35,345 nt of DNA from DASXMX01 sp036794395. Its GTDB lineage: Bacteria > Planctomycetota > Phycisphaerae > Tepidisphaerales > Tepidisphaeraceae. Each line of letters begins with the position of its first letter. Within the stretch, counting starts at the first letter, position 1. Below the pieces are notes generated by a model, which was not told where the DNA came from, did not search any database, and saw only the letters and a program-made list of their open reading frames with translations. Made by a program: the position numbers and the translations under genes. Shown one piece after another: positions 24,697 through 32,379 of this stretch. The stretch covers positions 1 through 35,345 of the forward strand of contig DAIRGS010000039.1 of assembly GCA_036794395.1 (NCBI GenBank), written 5' to 3'.

Positions 24697-25917
24697 ATGA
24701 AATCCACTTTTCTACACATGAGTTTCGCGTTGGTGCTGGCTGCTGTTCCCACACGGGGCCAAAGCACTCGGCCTGCCGTGGAGGATTTCAAGCCGTCGGC
24801 ACTCAACCAATCCGGGCGGCAATACCCGCAGATCAATTCCGAGGGCCGCGCGCGGTTTCGGGTTGCTGCTTCACAGGCTCAAAGTGTGAAGTCGAGCTTC
24901 AGCGGAGAGACGACCATCGTGAAAGGCGAAGATGGCGCTTGGATCATTACTACGAGGCCGCTGGATGAAGGCTTCCACTACTACACGATCAACATCGACG
25001 GGGCGGATGTCCCCGACCCCGGAACGCTGTTTTTCTATGGCGCGGGCCGCTGGGGCAGCGCGATCGAGGTGCCGGCCAAGGATCAGGATTTCTATCAGCT
25101 CAAGAACGTGCCGCACGGCCAATTGCGGCAGGATTTGTACTTCTCCAAGACCACCAACGCCGCGCGGCGATGCTTCGTCTACACGCCTCCCGAATACGAT
25201 AAGGATCCCGGCAAGCGCTATCCCGTACTGTATCTTCAGCACGGCGCGGGCGAAGACGAAACCGGGTGGGGAAACCAGGGACACGCCGGCCTGATCATGG
25301 ACAACCTGATCGCGGGCGGAAAAGCCAAGCCCTTTATCATCGTGATGGACAACGGCGGAAACATCGGCGGCGGCGGGCGCGGTCGAGGCGGACCTCCGGC
25401 CACACAGCCAGCCGCACCGGGCGGCGCTGCGGCGCGCGGTCCCGGCCGGGGCGGCTTTGGCTTCAACGCTTTCGAGCACATTCTCATCGATGAACTGATC
25501 CCACACATTGATTCAACTTACCGCACCATCCCAAATCAGCCGCATCGCGCGATGGCGGGGTTGTCGATGGGCGGAATGCAGACTCGCGCGATCAGCCTGG
25601 CCCATCTCGACACCTTCGCGTACGTTGGTGTCTTCAGTGGCGGCAGCATCGCGCCGGCCGACATCAAGGACATGGACAGCTTTAAGCAGAAGGTCAAGCT
25701 CGTCTTCGTCAGCTACGGTAGCCGCGAAGTTGATCCCGCCGCCCGCCGGGGCCGAGCCGGCGGCGGCCCATTCGGCGGCGATCCCAAAGCAAACACCGAC
25801 GCACTTCAAGCCGCCGGCGTCAACACGCACTATTACATCTCCCCACAAACCGCCCACGAATGGCAGTCCTGGCGCAGAAGCCTGCACGAATTCGCCCCGC
25901 TGGTGTTTAAAGATTGA
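24697..25917 (+). CDS. Exported CE1-like esterase, copy 2 (tandem paralogue)
   Basis: 406 aa, closely parallel to the preceding gene over its whole length: PAVEDFKPSALNQSG, DEGFHYYTINIDGA, RRCFVYTPPEYDKDPGKRYP, VLYLQHGAGEDETGW, GLSMGG with Ser290 and PQTAHEW with His387. A signal peptide (MKSTFLHMSFALVLAAVP) is present. Gly/Arg-rich inserts lie at about 223-253 and again at 348-365 near the His loop; the second is absent in copy 1. It is the product of a tandem duplication, possibly with a changed substrate. AGAGGA precedes ATG 24697; only 28 bases separate it from copy 1. Confidence 0.85.
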   Translation: MKSTFLHMSFALVLAAVPTRGQSTRPAVEDFKPSALNQSGRQYPQINSEGRARFRVAASQAQSVKSSFSGETTIVKGEDGAWIITTRPLDEGFHYYTINIDGADVPDPGTLFFYGAGRWGSAIEVPAKDQDFYQLKNVPHGQLRQDLYFSKTTNAARRCFVYTPPEYDKDPGKRYPVLYLQHGAGEDETGWGNQGHAGLIMDNLIAGGKAKPFIIVMDNGGNIGGGGRGRGGPPATQPAAPGGAAARGPGRGGFGFNAFEHILIDELIPHIDSTYRTIPNQPHRAMAGLSMGGMQTRAISLAHLDTFAYVGVFSGGSIAPADIKDMDSFKQKVKLVFVSYGSREVDPAARRGRAGGGPFGGDPKANTDALQAAGVNTHYYISPQTAHEWQSWRRSLHEFAPLVFKD

Positions 25918-25996
25918 CCGGATGATTCGGGAGTAGTGTGAAGCGGGTGGGAGAACATTTGCAGACAATCGAGTCCGACACGAAGGTGAGGATGAA

Positions 25997-26827
25997 ATGG
26001 GACCTAAGCGTTTACGGGCGGGTTGGCTGTGCCTGGCAGTGGCGATAGGGGTAGGGTGCTGGGCTGGTGCCAGATACGCCGTTGGCCAGGCGGCCGCGCC
26101 GGCGGCCTCGGGCAATCTGAAGCATGTCTTGGTTTTTTCCAGGACTGGGTGGTTCCGCCATCCCGAGATTCCCAAGACCAATGGCTGGCTCGTCGAGCTG
26201 GGCGTGCGCGAAGGATTCAAGGTCGACGTAACAGAAACGCCCGAGGACATTACGCCCGCGAGGTTGAAGGAGTATCAGGTTTTGATCCTCAACAATTCCA
26301 ACGCCCTGGGCGAAGTGATGAAACCGGCACAGCTCAAGGCGATTGAGGACTTCTACAAATCCGGTCACGGCATCGTTGGCCTGCACGCTGCCCTCGTCCA
26401 CCAGACCGCGACATGGCCCTGGCTGACCGAAATCGCTGGAGCGGATTTCGACAGCGACTCCGACTTCAGCAAGGTCCGCGTCAACGTAGATCCCGCCGCC
26501 AAAGACTTTCCGGGGCTTAAGGGGATGCCGGCCCAGTTCGAATACTCGGCCGACTGGCACAACCACACCCGCGCCGTAACCGGATTGCCGGGGTTTCAGG
26601 TGCTGCTGCGGGTTGATGAGAGTACCTATGAGCCGGTGCGGGACTATTTTAAGGCTCGCGGCGGCAAGGCGATGGGTAAGGATCATCCATGTGCCTGGAC
26701 CCACGTCGGGGGCGGCGGGCGCTTTTTTTACACGGATCTGGGGCATGATTTGAGGTCTTTGGACACGCCGTTTGGGAAGCAGTTCATCGCGGCGGCAATC
26801 CAATGGGCGGCGGGGGAGCCGCAATAG
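25997..26827 (+). CDS. Exported ThuA-domain protein
   Basis: 276 aa with an N-terminal signal or anchor (WLCLAVAIGVGCWAGARYAVG). The ThuA/GATase-1-like fold is recognised by KHVLVFSRTGWFRHPEIPK, the strand VLILNNSNALG, GIVGLHAALVHQTATWPW, HNHTRAVTGLPGFQVLLRVD, HPCAWTHVGGGGRFFYTDLG and a final helix FGKQFIAAAIQWAAG. Proteins of this family occur with planctomycete sugar catabolism and were named for trehalose utilisation; the true reaction is unknown for exported forms. AGGTGAGGA precedes ATG 25997. It is the third gene of the plus-strand run. Confidence 0.82.
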   Translation: MGPKRLRAGWLCLAVAIGVGCWAGARYAVGQAAAPAASGNLKHVLVFSRTGWFRHPEIPKTNGWLVELGVREGFKVDVTETPEDITPARLKEYQVLILNNSNALGEVMKPAQLKAIEDFYKSGHGIVGLHAALVHQTATWPWLTEIAGADFDSDSDFSKVRVNVDPAAKDFPGLKGMPAQFEYSADWHNHTRAVTGLPGFQVLLRVDESTYEPVRDYFKARGGKAMGKDHPCAWTHVGGGGRFFYTDLGHDLRSLDTPFGKQFIAAAIQWAAGEPQ

Positions 26828-26878
26828 CCGAGAGGAAGTGTCCAGACACGATCGATCATTGAGGGTCAGAGGATTGCG

Positions 26879-28885
26879 GTGAGCATGAGATCATTTCTTC
26901 AGTTGGCAGGAACGCTCATCGTGGCGGCGGTCATTCCGGTCGCGGCGGCCCGGGGGCAGGTTCGGTTGACGGTCGATGCGGGGAAAACCGGGGCGCCGAT
27001 TTCCAAGTACGTTTACGGCCAGTTCGCCGAGCACCTGGGGCGGTCGATTTACGGCGGGTTGTGGGCGGAGATGGTCGAGGACCGGAAGTTCGCGCACGAG
27101 ATTACCGAGCAATACAGCCCCTTCGACCTGGCAAATGACTCGTACGGCAAACCGGCGGCATTCACGTATCTGAAGAACTCCCCGTGGAAAATCATCGGGC
27201 CCCAGAACTCGGTGACGATGGAGAAGGCGGGGGCGTACGTGGGGGAATGGTCGCCGGTGATTCATCTGGCGGGGGACGGGACGGAGGCGGGGATCTCGCA
27301 GGGCAATGAACCGTACAACGGCGCTGCGGGGTTTCTGGCCGTCGAACGGGGGAAGAAGTACGTGGGGCACATCGTGCTGGCGAGGGAGGGCGAGGTGGGG
27401 TCGGTTGCGGTGAGGCTGGGGAATCCGAACCATTCCAGCGGGCTGAAACAGTTCTCCGTGGAGCGGGTGATCGGGACGGTCGGGAAGCACTGGCAGTCGT
27501 ACGCGCTGGAATTCTCCGATCTGCCCGATTGCGATCAGGTGACGCTGAGCATCACCGCCAAGGGCAAGGGGAGCTTTCGTATCGGGGCGATCTCTCTGAT
27601 GCCGGCAGACAACGTCAAGGGGTGGCGTGCCGACACGGTCGGGGAGGTGAAGAAGCTTTCACCCCCGCTGCTGCGGTGGCCGGGCGGGAATTTCGTCTCG
27701 GGGTACAACTGGCGGGACGGGATCGATCCGGATCGCGACAAGCGCGCGCCGCGGGCCAATCCGGCGTGGAAGAACATCGAACACAACGACGTGGGCATCC
27801 ACGAGTTCATGGAACTGTGCGAAATGATCGGCGCCGAGCCGTACGTGGCGCTGAACATGGGCAAGGGTGGCGTGGAAGAGGCGGCGGCGGAAGTGCAGTA
27901 CATCGTGGGGAGCGCCGACTCGCCGATGGGCAAGCTGCGCGCGGCCAACGGACGCAAAGAACCTTGGACAGAAAAAATCTGGGCGGTGGGGAACGAGATG
28001 TACGGGACGTGGCAGTTGGGATACGAGCCCGTGGACCTCTACGTGCTCAAGCACAACGCGGCGGCGACGCTGATCAGAAAGGACGCTCCGGCCGGGATCC
28101 TGGTGGCATGCGGCGACACGAGCACCAAGGGATGGGATAACGCGATGCTGAGCTCGGCGGGTGAGAACTTCAATTTGCTGTCGCTGCATACGTACGTGCA
28201 CGAGGTGGCCGGCGATCCGTACGCGCACTCGGTGCTACTGAGAGATTCGATTCACGGCATCCTGAATACGTTCCGCGAGTACAAGACAGAAATGCCAATC
28301 GTGAGCCAGAAGGACATCCGGGTGGCGTTCGACGAGTGGAACTTCTGGTACGGCGATTACATCTACGGCGAGTTGGGCACGCAGTACCGGCTGAAGGACG
28401 CGCTGGGCGTCGCGATGGGGCTTCACGAGTTCTACCGGAACAGCGATATCGTCGGCCTCGCGTGCTTCGCGCAGGCGGTCAACGTGCTCGGAGCGATCAA
28501 GACCAGCCGAACCGCGGCGACGCTGGAGGGCAGCGGCGTGGTGCTGGCGCTCTACCGACATCAGTTCGGAACGGTTCCGATCGAGCTCAAGCAGCCGGCG
28601 GCGGATTTGGACGTTGCCGCGGCATGGACCGAGGACCGCAAGGCGATCACGATTTCAGTGGTGAACGCAACGGACAAGGCGCGGCTGATCGACGTGGACC
28701 TGGGCAAGATCGCGGTGAAAGGGGCGGCGACGAGGTGGGGGGTCAGCGGGTCGGGTCCGCAAGTGCACAATGAGCCGGGCCTCACGCCCGATGTGATCCA
28801 GGCGGTGGAGAAGACGGTAACGTTTGCCAACAAGCTTGACGCGCCGGCCCACTCCGTCGAATTATACCGGCTGGAAATTGAGTGA
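26879..28885 (+). CDS. Exported GH51 alpha-L-arabinofuranosidase
   Basis: 668 aa. A signal peptide is followed by the GH51 start APISKYVYGQFAEHLGRSIY. Residues about 90-250 hold an inserted CBM-like beta-sandwich (GAAGFLAVERGKKYVGHIVL). The barrel shows RWPGGNFVSGYNWRDGIDP, acid/base Glu373 in WAVGNEMYGTW and nucleophile Glu486 in VAFDEWNFWY; the all-beta C-terminal domain ends in APAHSVELYRLE. Both catalytic glutamates are present, so it should cleave terminal arabinofuranose from arabinoxylan or arabinan. GTG 26879 lies five bases after AGAGGA; ATG 26885 is nearly as good. Confidence 0.9.
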   Translation: MSMRSFLQLAGTLIVAAVIPVAAARGQVRLTVDAGKTGAPISKYVYGQFAEHLGRSIYGGLWAEMVEDRKFAHEITEQYSPFDLANDSYGKPAAFTYLKNSPWKIIGPQNSVTMEKAGAYVGEWSPVIHLAGDGTEAGISQGNEPYNGAAGFLAVERGKKYVGHIVLAREGEVGSVAVRLGNPNHSSGLKQFSVERVIGTVGKHWQSYALEFSDLPDCDQVTLSITAKGKGSFRIGAISLMPADNVKGWRADTVGEVKKLSPPLLRWPGGNFVSGYNWRDGIDPDRDKRAPRANPAWKNIEHNDVGIHEFMELCEMIGAEPYVALNMGKGGVEEAAAEVQYIVGSADSPMGKLRAANGRKEPWTEKIWAVGNEMYGTWQLGYEPVDLYVLKHNAAATLIRKDAPAGILVACGDTSTKGWDNAMLSSAGENFNLLSLHTYVHEVAGDPYAHSVLLRDSIHGILNTFREYKTEMPIVSQKDIRVAFDEWNFWYGDYIYGELGTQYRLKDALGVAMGLHEFYRNSDIVGLACFAQAVNVLGAIKTSRTAATLEGSGVVLALYRHQFGTVPIELKQPAADLDVAAAWTEDRKAITISVVNATDKARLIDVDLGKIAVKGAATRWGVSGSGPQVHNEPGLTPDVIQAVEKTVTFANKLDAPAHSVELYRLEIE

Positions 28886-28936
28886 TCGCCGCGACTCAAG
28901 ACCGCATTTCAATTGAGCTCTGAAGGGAGACAGACC

Positions 28937-29491
28937 ATGGCCAAGAAGATTCTGATTATCACCGGGGACGCCGGCGAGAGTTACGAAACACTTTATGCCA
29001 AGCATCGCATGATGGAGGCAGGGTATACGCCCGTGATCGCTTCGACGAAGAAGGGGCCGCTGAACCTGGTGATGCATGATTTTGAACCGGGATGGGACAC
29101 CTACGTCGAGCGTCCGGGCTACAGAGTTTCGGCGGATCTGACATTCAAAGAGGTGAAGGTCGATGACTACGCCGCCGTGATTCTGCTGGGCGGCCGCGCC
29201 CCGGAATATCTGCGGAACGACACGACGCTGCTGCGAATCGTCCGGGAGTTCGCCGAGAGCGGGAAGTTTGTCTTCTCGATTTGTCACGGCATTCAGATCC
29301 TCGTCACGGCGGGCCTTGCCGAAGGACGGAAGCTCACCTGCTATGAGCACGTCAAGTCCGAAGTCACGTCCGCCGGCGGCGAGTGGATCGGGCAGGAATC
29401 GGTACGCGATGGGAAGTTCGTCAGCGCCCAGACCTGGATCTCGCACCCTGATTTCTATCGGCACGTGATGCAGTGCCTGGAAGGCCGCTAA
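28937..29491 (+). CDS. DJ-1/PfpI family protein
   Basis: 185 aa, cytosolic. KKILIITGDAGESYETLY places conserved Glu14 and FSICHGIQIL places nucleophile Cys116 and His117, the DJ-1/PfpI triad region. The central strand YAAVILLGGRAPEYLR is typical. Family members act as glyoxalase-like, deglycase or protease-type enzymes; which applies here is not visible. A role in dealing with reactive sugar products would fit the operon (inference). GGGAG about eight bases before ATG 28937 fixes the start. Confidence 0.87.
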   Translation: MAKKILIITGDAGESYETLYAKHRMMEAGYTPVIASTKKGPLNLVMHDFEPGWDTYVERPGYRVSADLTFKEVKVDDYAAVILLGGRAPEYLRNDTTLLRIVREFAESGKFVFSICHGIQILVTAGLAEGRKLTCYEHVKSEVTSAGGEWIGQESVRDGKFVSAQTWISHPDFYRHVMQCLEGR

Positions 29492-29537
29492 GCCCACTTA
29501 GCCTGCTGCCGCCGGGAGGCGATCACCGCATCAAGCC

Positions 29538-30356
29538 ATGAGTGAATTCTTCACGCTCGACAACGGCGAGGCGCTGTATCTCGACACGTTTGGCGCTGTG
29601 CACGCCGACACCGCCGGCCGCCGCCTCACTCTTGTCGCATTGCATGGATTGGGTGGCGGCGGATATTTCTTCGCTGGAATAGGGCCGTCGCTGGCCTCTG
29701 ACGGCTTGGCCCTGTTCCCCGATCTGCCAGGCAGCGGCTTTTCGCGGCGTGGGGATCGGCCCATTACGTTCGACCGTTTCGCAGACGCTGTGGTTCAACT
29801 GATCGAGGGCAAGACCGACGGCGCGGTCGCACTGATGGGGCACTCGATGGGGACGATCATCGCGCTGAAGGTGTATGACCGCATTCCCGATCGCATCGGC
29901 TCTATGGTTTTCGTCGGAGGGCTGCCCGCGCCCCTGCCCGAGGCCCGGGCTCGCCTGCGGGACCGTGCCGCGTTAGCTCGATCGGCGGGCATGGCCGCGG
30001 TTGCCCCGACGATCGTGCCGATCGTCTTCGCCCGGCGGTCCCTCGACGCGATCCCGGACAAGGTGGGCATGTTCCAGCGCCTGCTGGCCCAGAGCGATGC
30101 CGAGGGTTATGCCCAAACGGCTCTGGCACTGGCCGATGCTTCCGCGGCTGACTTGGTGTCGGAGGTGCGCGTCCCCTGTCTCTGCGTGACCGGCGCCGAA
30201 GACCGTTACGCCCCTCCCGCGGCGGTACGCCAATTCGCCGATTCCATTCCAGGCGCCGCATATCAGGAACTCCCCGACTGCGGCCACATGCCGTTTTTCG
30301 AGGCTCCCGACACTTTCAGTGGGATCGTCCGAGACTTTTTGTCGAGAGTGAAATGA
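29538..30356 (+). CDS. Alpha/beta hydrolase
   Basis: 272 aa, no signal peptide. Oxyanion motif LHGLGGGG, nucleophile Ser103 in GHSMG, acid Asp222 in TGAEDRYAPP and His250 in CGHMPFFE give a full catalytic triad with a helical cap between about 130 and 200. Substrate unknown; an esterase or lactonase for a sugar-derived compound would suit its place as sixth and last gene of the plus-strand run. No close Shine-Dalgarno is seen, the nearest GGGAGG being about 17 bases away. It ends 37 bases from the convergent operon. Confidence 0.82.
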   Translation: MSEFFTLDNGEALYLDTFGAVHADTAGRRLTLVALHGLGGGGYFFAGIGPSLASDGLALFPDLPGSGFSRRGDRPITFDRFADAVVQLIEGKTDGAVALMGHSMGTIIALKVYDRIPDRIGSMVFVGGLPAPLPEARARLRDRAALARSAGMAAVAPTIVPIVFARRSLDAIPDKVGMFQRLLAQSDAEGYAQTALALADASAADLVSEVRVPCLCVTGAEDRYAPPAAVRQFADSIPGAAYQELPDCGHMPFFEAPDTFSGIVRDFLSRVK

Positions 30357-30393
30357 CGTGTCGCCGCTGCTCGACGGGTGGGCTTTGACATCG

Positions 30394-31008
30394 TTAATGC
30401 GAAGTCGGGGTGACCCTCATTTCGTCGGCGACCAATGCACCGCCGTTGTGCGCGCCGCCGAAGAGGATATAGGCGATGTCTTGTGCCTTGACACTCAGTT
30501 CGAACGAAGGGATCGGATCAGAAGGAGACGTCCGCTCGGGCACGGTGTTGGGGAGAGCCGCGCGGTCGAGAAGCTTCCCGTTTTTATCGTGGGCTTCGAG
30601 CCAGGCGTGGCAACCGATGGTGCCCCAGAGGACGACGGTGACCGAGTCTGCGCCGCCGGTGATTTCGGCTTTGACGGGGATGGCCTGTTCGTTGGCCATG
30701 GCATTGAGGATGCCGTGACGGTCGGTCTTCAGATGCGGAAAAAACATGACCCGCGGCTGGGCCTTGCTGAGTTGAGGCGCAGAGGCGAGGGTGAAGGTGA
30801 CAGTCCCCACCCTCCAACTCGGGTACGGCTTGCCGACAGGAGCTTTGGCGAAATTCAATACGATCTCACCGACTGCATTTGTTGGAGCAGGCGCGGTGGC
30901 GGGGGCCGCTTGAGGTGTCGCGCGGTCAGGGGTGGCGAGCAGAATGGCAAGGTGCAGGGCAATGATTCTCGTCGTTGAAATGCGCACGCCGAATTGTTTC
31001 GAGATCAT
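30394..31008 (-). CDS. Small exported protein of unknown function, coupled to the DUF1552 gene
   Basis: 204 aa with a signal-like segment (IIALHLAILLATPDRATPQA). The mature part is beta-rich: VGTVTFTLASAPQLSKAQP, MFFPHLKTDRHGILNAM, VKAEITGGADSVTVVLWGTI, HAWLEAHDKNGKLLDRAALP, FELSVKAQDIAYILFGGAHN. The final segment has the strand-turn-strand feel of a carbohydrate-binding or discoidin-like fold, but no family is recognised. Its ATG overlaps the stop codon of the DUF1552 gene (TAATG) with GGAGG just before, so it is translationally coupled. The same frame extends much further upstream inside the DUF1552 gene; that part is a shadow. Confidence 0.75.
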   Translation of the reverse strand: MISKQFGVRISTTRIIALHLAILLATPDRATPQAAPATAPAPTNAVGEIVLNFAKAPVGKPYPSWRVGTVTFTLASAPQLSKAQPRVMFFPHLKTDRHGILNAMANEQAIPVKAEITGGADSVTVVLWGTIGCHAWLEAHDKNGKLLDRAALPNTVPERTSPSDPIPSFELSVKAQDIAYILFGGAHNGGALVADEMRVTPTSH

Positions 31009-32345
31009 TACGCCACCTCCATGCCGCGCATCGTTCCGGTGCCGGACGCGAAGGAGTTTACTTCGATTCCCATGCGTTGGAGGATGGAGACGAAGAGGTT
31101 GGGCAGGGGGTAGTTGCGTTCGCGATCGAAAGCCAGGTGCTGGCCGTGACGGAAACCACCGCCGGCGAAGAGGGTAGGGAGATTTGTCGTGGAGTGGGCG
31201 TTGGCGTCGCCCAGGTTGGAGCCGTAGAGGATCATGGTGCGTTCGAGCAGCGTCTGCTCGGCCTCGTGTGTTTCCTTGAGTTCCTTGAACAAGTCTGCCA
31301 GCAGCTTCATGTGCCATTCGTCAATGACCTTGAGCTGGGTGAGTTTTTCCTGGGCCATGCCATGGTGGGAGAGGTTGTGGTAGCCGTCGGTGATCTTTTC
31401 GCCTTCGATCTGCATGACGGGCGTGCCGACGCTGTTGAGCATGAGGGTGACGGAGCGGGTGGAGTCGGTTTCGAAGGCGAGGCGGGCCAGGTCGTACATG
31501 ATCTTGATCTTGTCCATGTACTGTGCGGGGCTGGTGGGATCGACGGGCGGGGCGACTTTCACCACGGGCTTGGGTTTGCGTTCCCAGCCCTTGGATTCCT
31601 GGAGGCGATGCTCGAGGTCGCGGACGCTGGAGAGGTACTGATCCATCCGGCTGCGGTCGCGGCTGCCGAGGTTGCGCTGCAAGTCGTTCGTCTGGTCGGC
31701 AACGGCGTCAAGGATGCTTTTGCCAGTGTCGAGCTCGCGGATTCTGGAATCGATTTCTTCTGGGGTGCCCTGGAGGAAGAGCTGTTTGAAGACGCCGGAG
31801 GCGCGCTCTTCAGGGGGGATGGCGACGGCGGTACGGGTCCAGGAGAGTCCGCGGAAGCCGCCGTTGACGCTGAGCGTGAGGGAAGGGAAGCGTGTGAGGT
31901 TGCCGATGCGCTCGGCGATGAATTGATCGAGAGAGATGCTGTTGCGGAACGAACCGCTGGCCGGGTGCGGGGCGGCGGTAAGGAAGGCAATGTCAGAGGG
32001 ATGGCCACCGTCGACGTTGGGGTGCGAGACGCCGCTCATGACGGTGAAGTCGTTGCGATAGTCCTTGAGGAGTTCGAGGTACGGGGAGAGGGCGTAGCCT
32101 TTGCCGGATGTTTTCGGGAAGAAGGGCTCGTGCAGAAGCCCGAGATTGTTGCAGATGCCGAAGAAGCGGCGCGGAGGAGCATCGGGGCTCGCGGTGAAGG
32201 CGGATCGGGCGAACGGCGCGGCCATGCATTCGAGGAATGGGAGGGCCATTGCCACGCCCGCCCCACGCAGGAAGCGTCGGCGCGACAACGGCCGACGGCG
32301 GGACGTGAACGGGCCGTAGGCCTGGGGGTGGGTTGTAGGGTTCAT
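31008..32345 (-). CDS. Tat-exported DUF1552 protein
   Basis: About 445 aa. The twin-arginine signal is SRRRFLRGAGVAMALPFLE at residues about 21-39. The rest matches the planctomycete DUF1552 family: FFGICNNLGLLHEPFFPKTS, DFTVMSGVSHPNVDGGH, SISLDQFIAERIG, RSVTLMLNSVG, DGYHNLSHHG, ILYGSNLGDANAHSTTNLPT. DUF1552 genes nearly always sit next to DUF1592-type cytochrome genes; their reaction is unknown, though an alkaline-phosphatase or sulfatase-like fold has been suggested for related DUF1501 proteins. ATG 32345 or ATG 32357 is the likely start; the frame opens at a TTG at 32375. The upstream gene ends 34 bases before. Confidence 0.87.
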   Translation of the reverse strand: MNPTTHPQAYGPFTSRRRPLSRRRFLRGAGVAMALPFLECMAAPFARSAFTASPDAPPRRFFGICNNLGLLHEPFFPKTSGKGYALSPYLELLKDYRNDFTVMSGVSHPNVDGGHPSDIAFLTAAPHPASGSFRNSISLDQFIAERIGNLTRFPSLTLSVNGGFRGLSWTRTAVAIPPEERASGVFKQLFLQGTPEEIDSRIRELDTGKSILDAVADQTNDLQRNLGSRDRSRMDQYLSSVRDLEHRLQESKGWERKPKPVVKVAPPVDPTSPAQYMDKIKIMYDLARLAFETDSTRSVTLMLNSVGTPVMQIEGEKITDGYHNLSHHGMAQEKLTQLKVIDEWHMKLLADLFKELKETHEAEQTLLERTMILYGSNLGDANAHSTTNLPTLFAGGGFRHGQHLAFDRERNYPLPNLFVSILQRMGIEVNSFASGTGTMRGMEVA

Positions 32346-32379
32346 CGGTACATCCATCATTTCGCAAACAAACAAAGAA

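Noticed and set aside
31009..31317. N-terminal extension of the small exported protein to 307 codons
   Set aside because: The extra part overlaps the DUF1552 gene in another frame, is Arg/Pro/His-rich, and would place the signal peptide in the middle of the protein.
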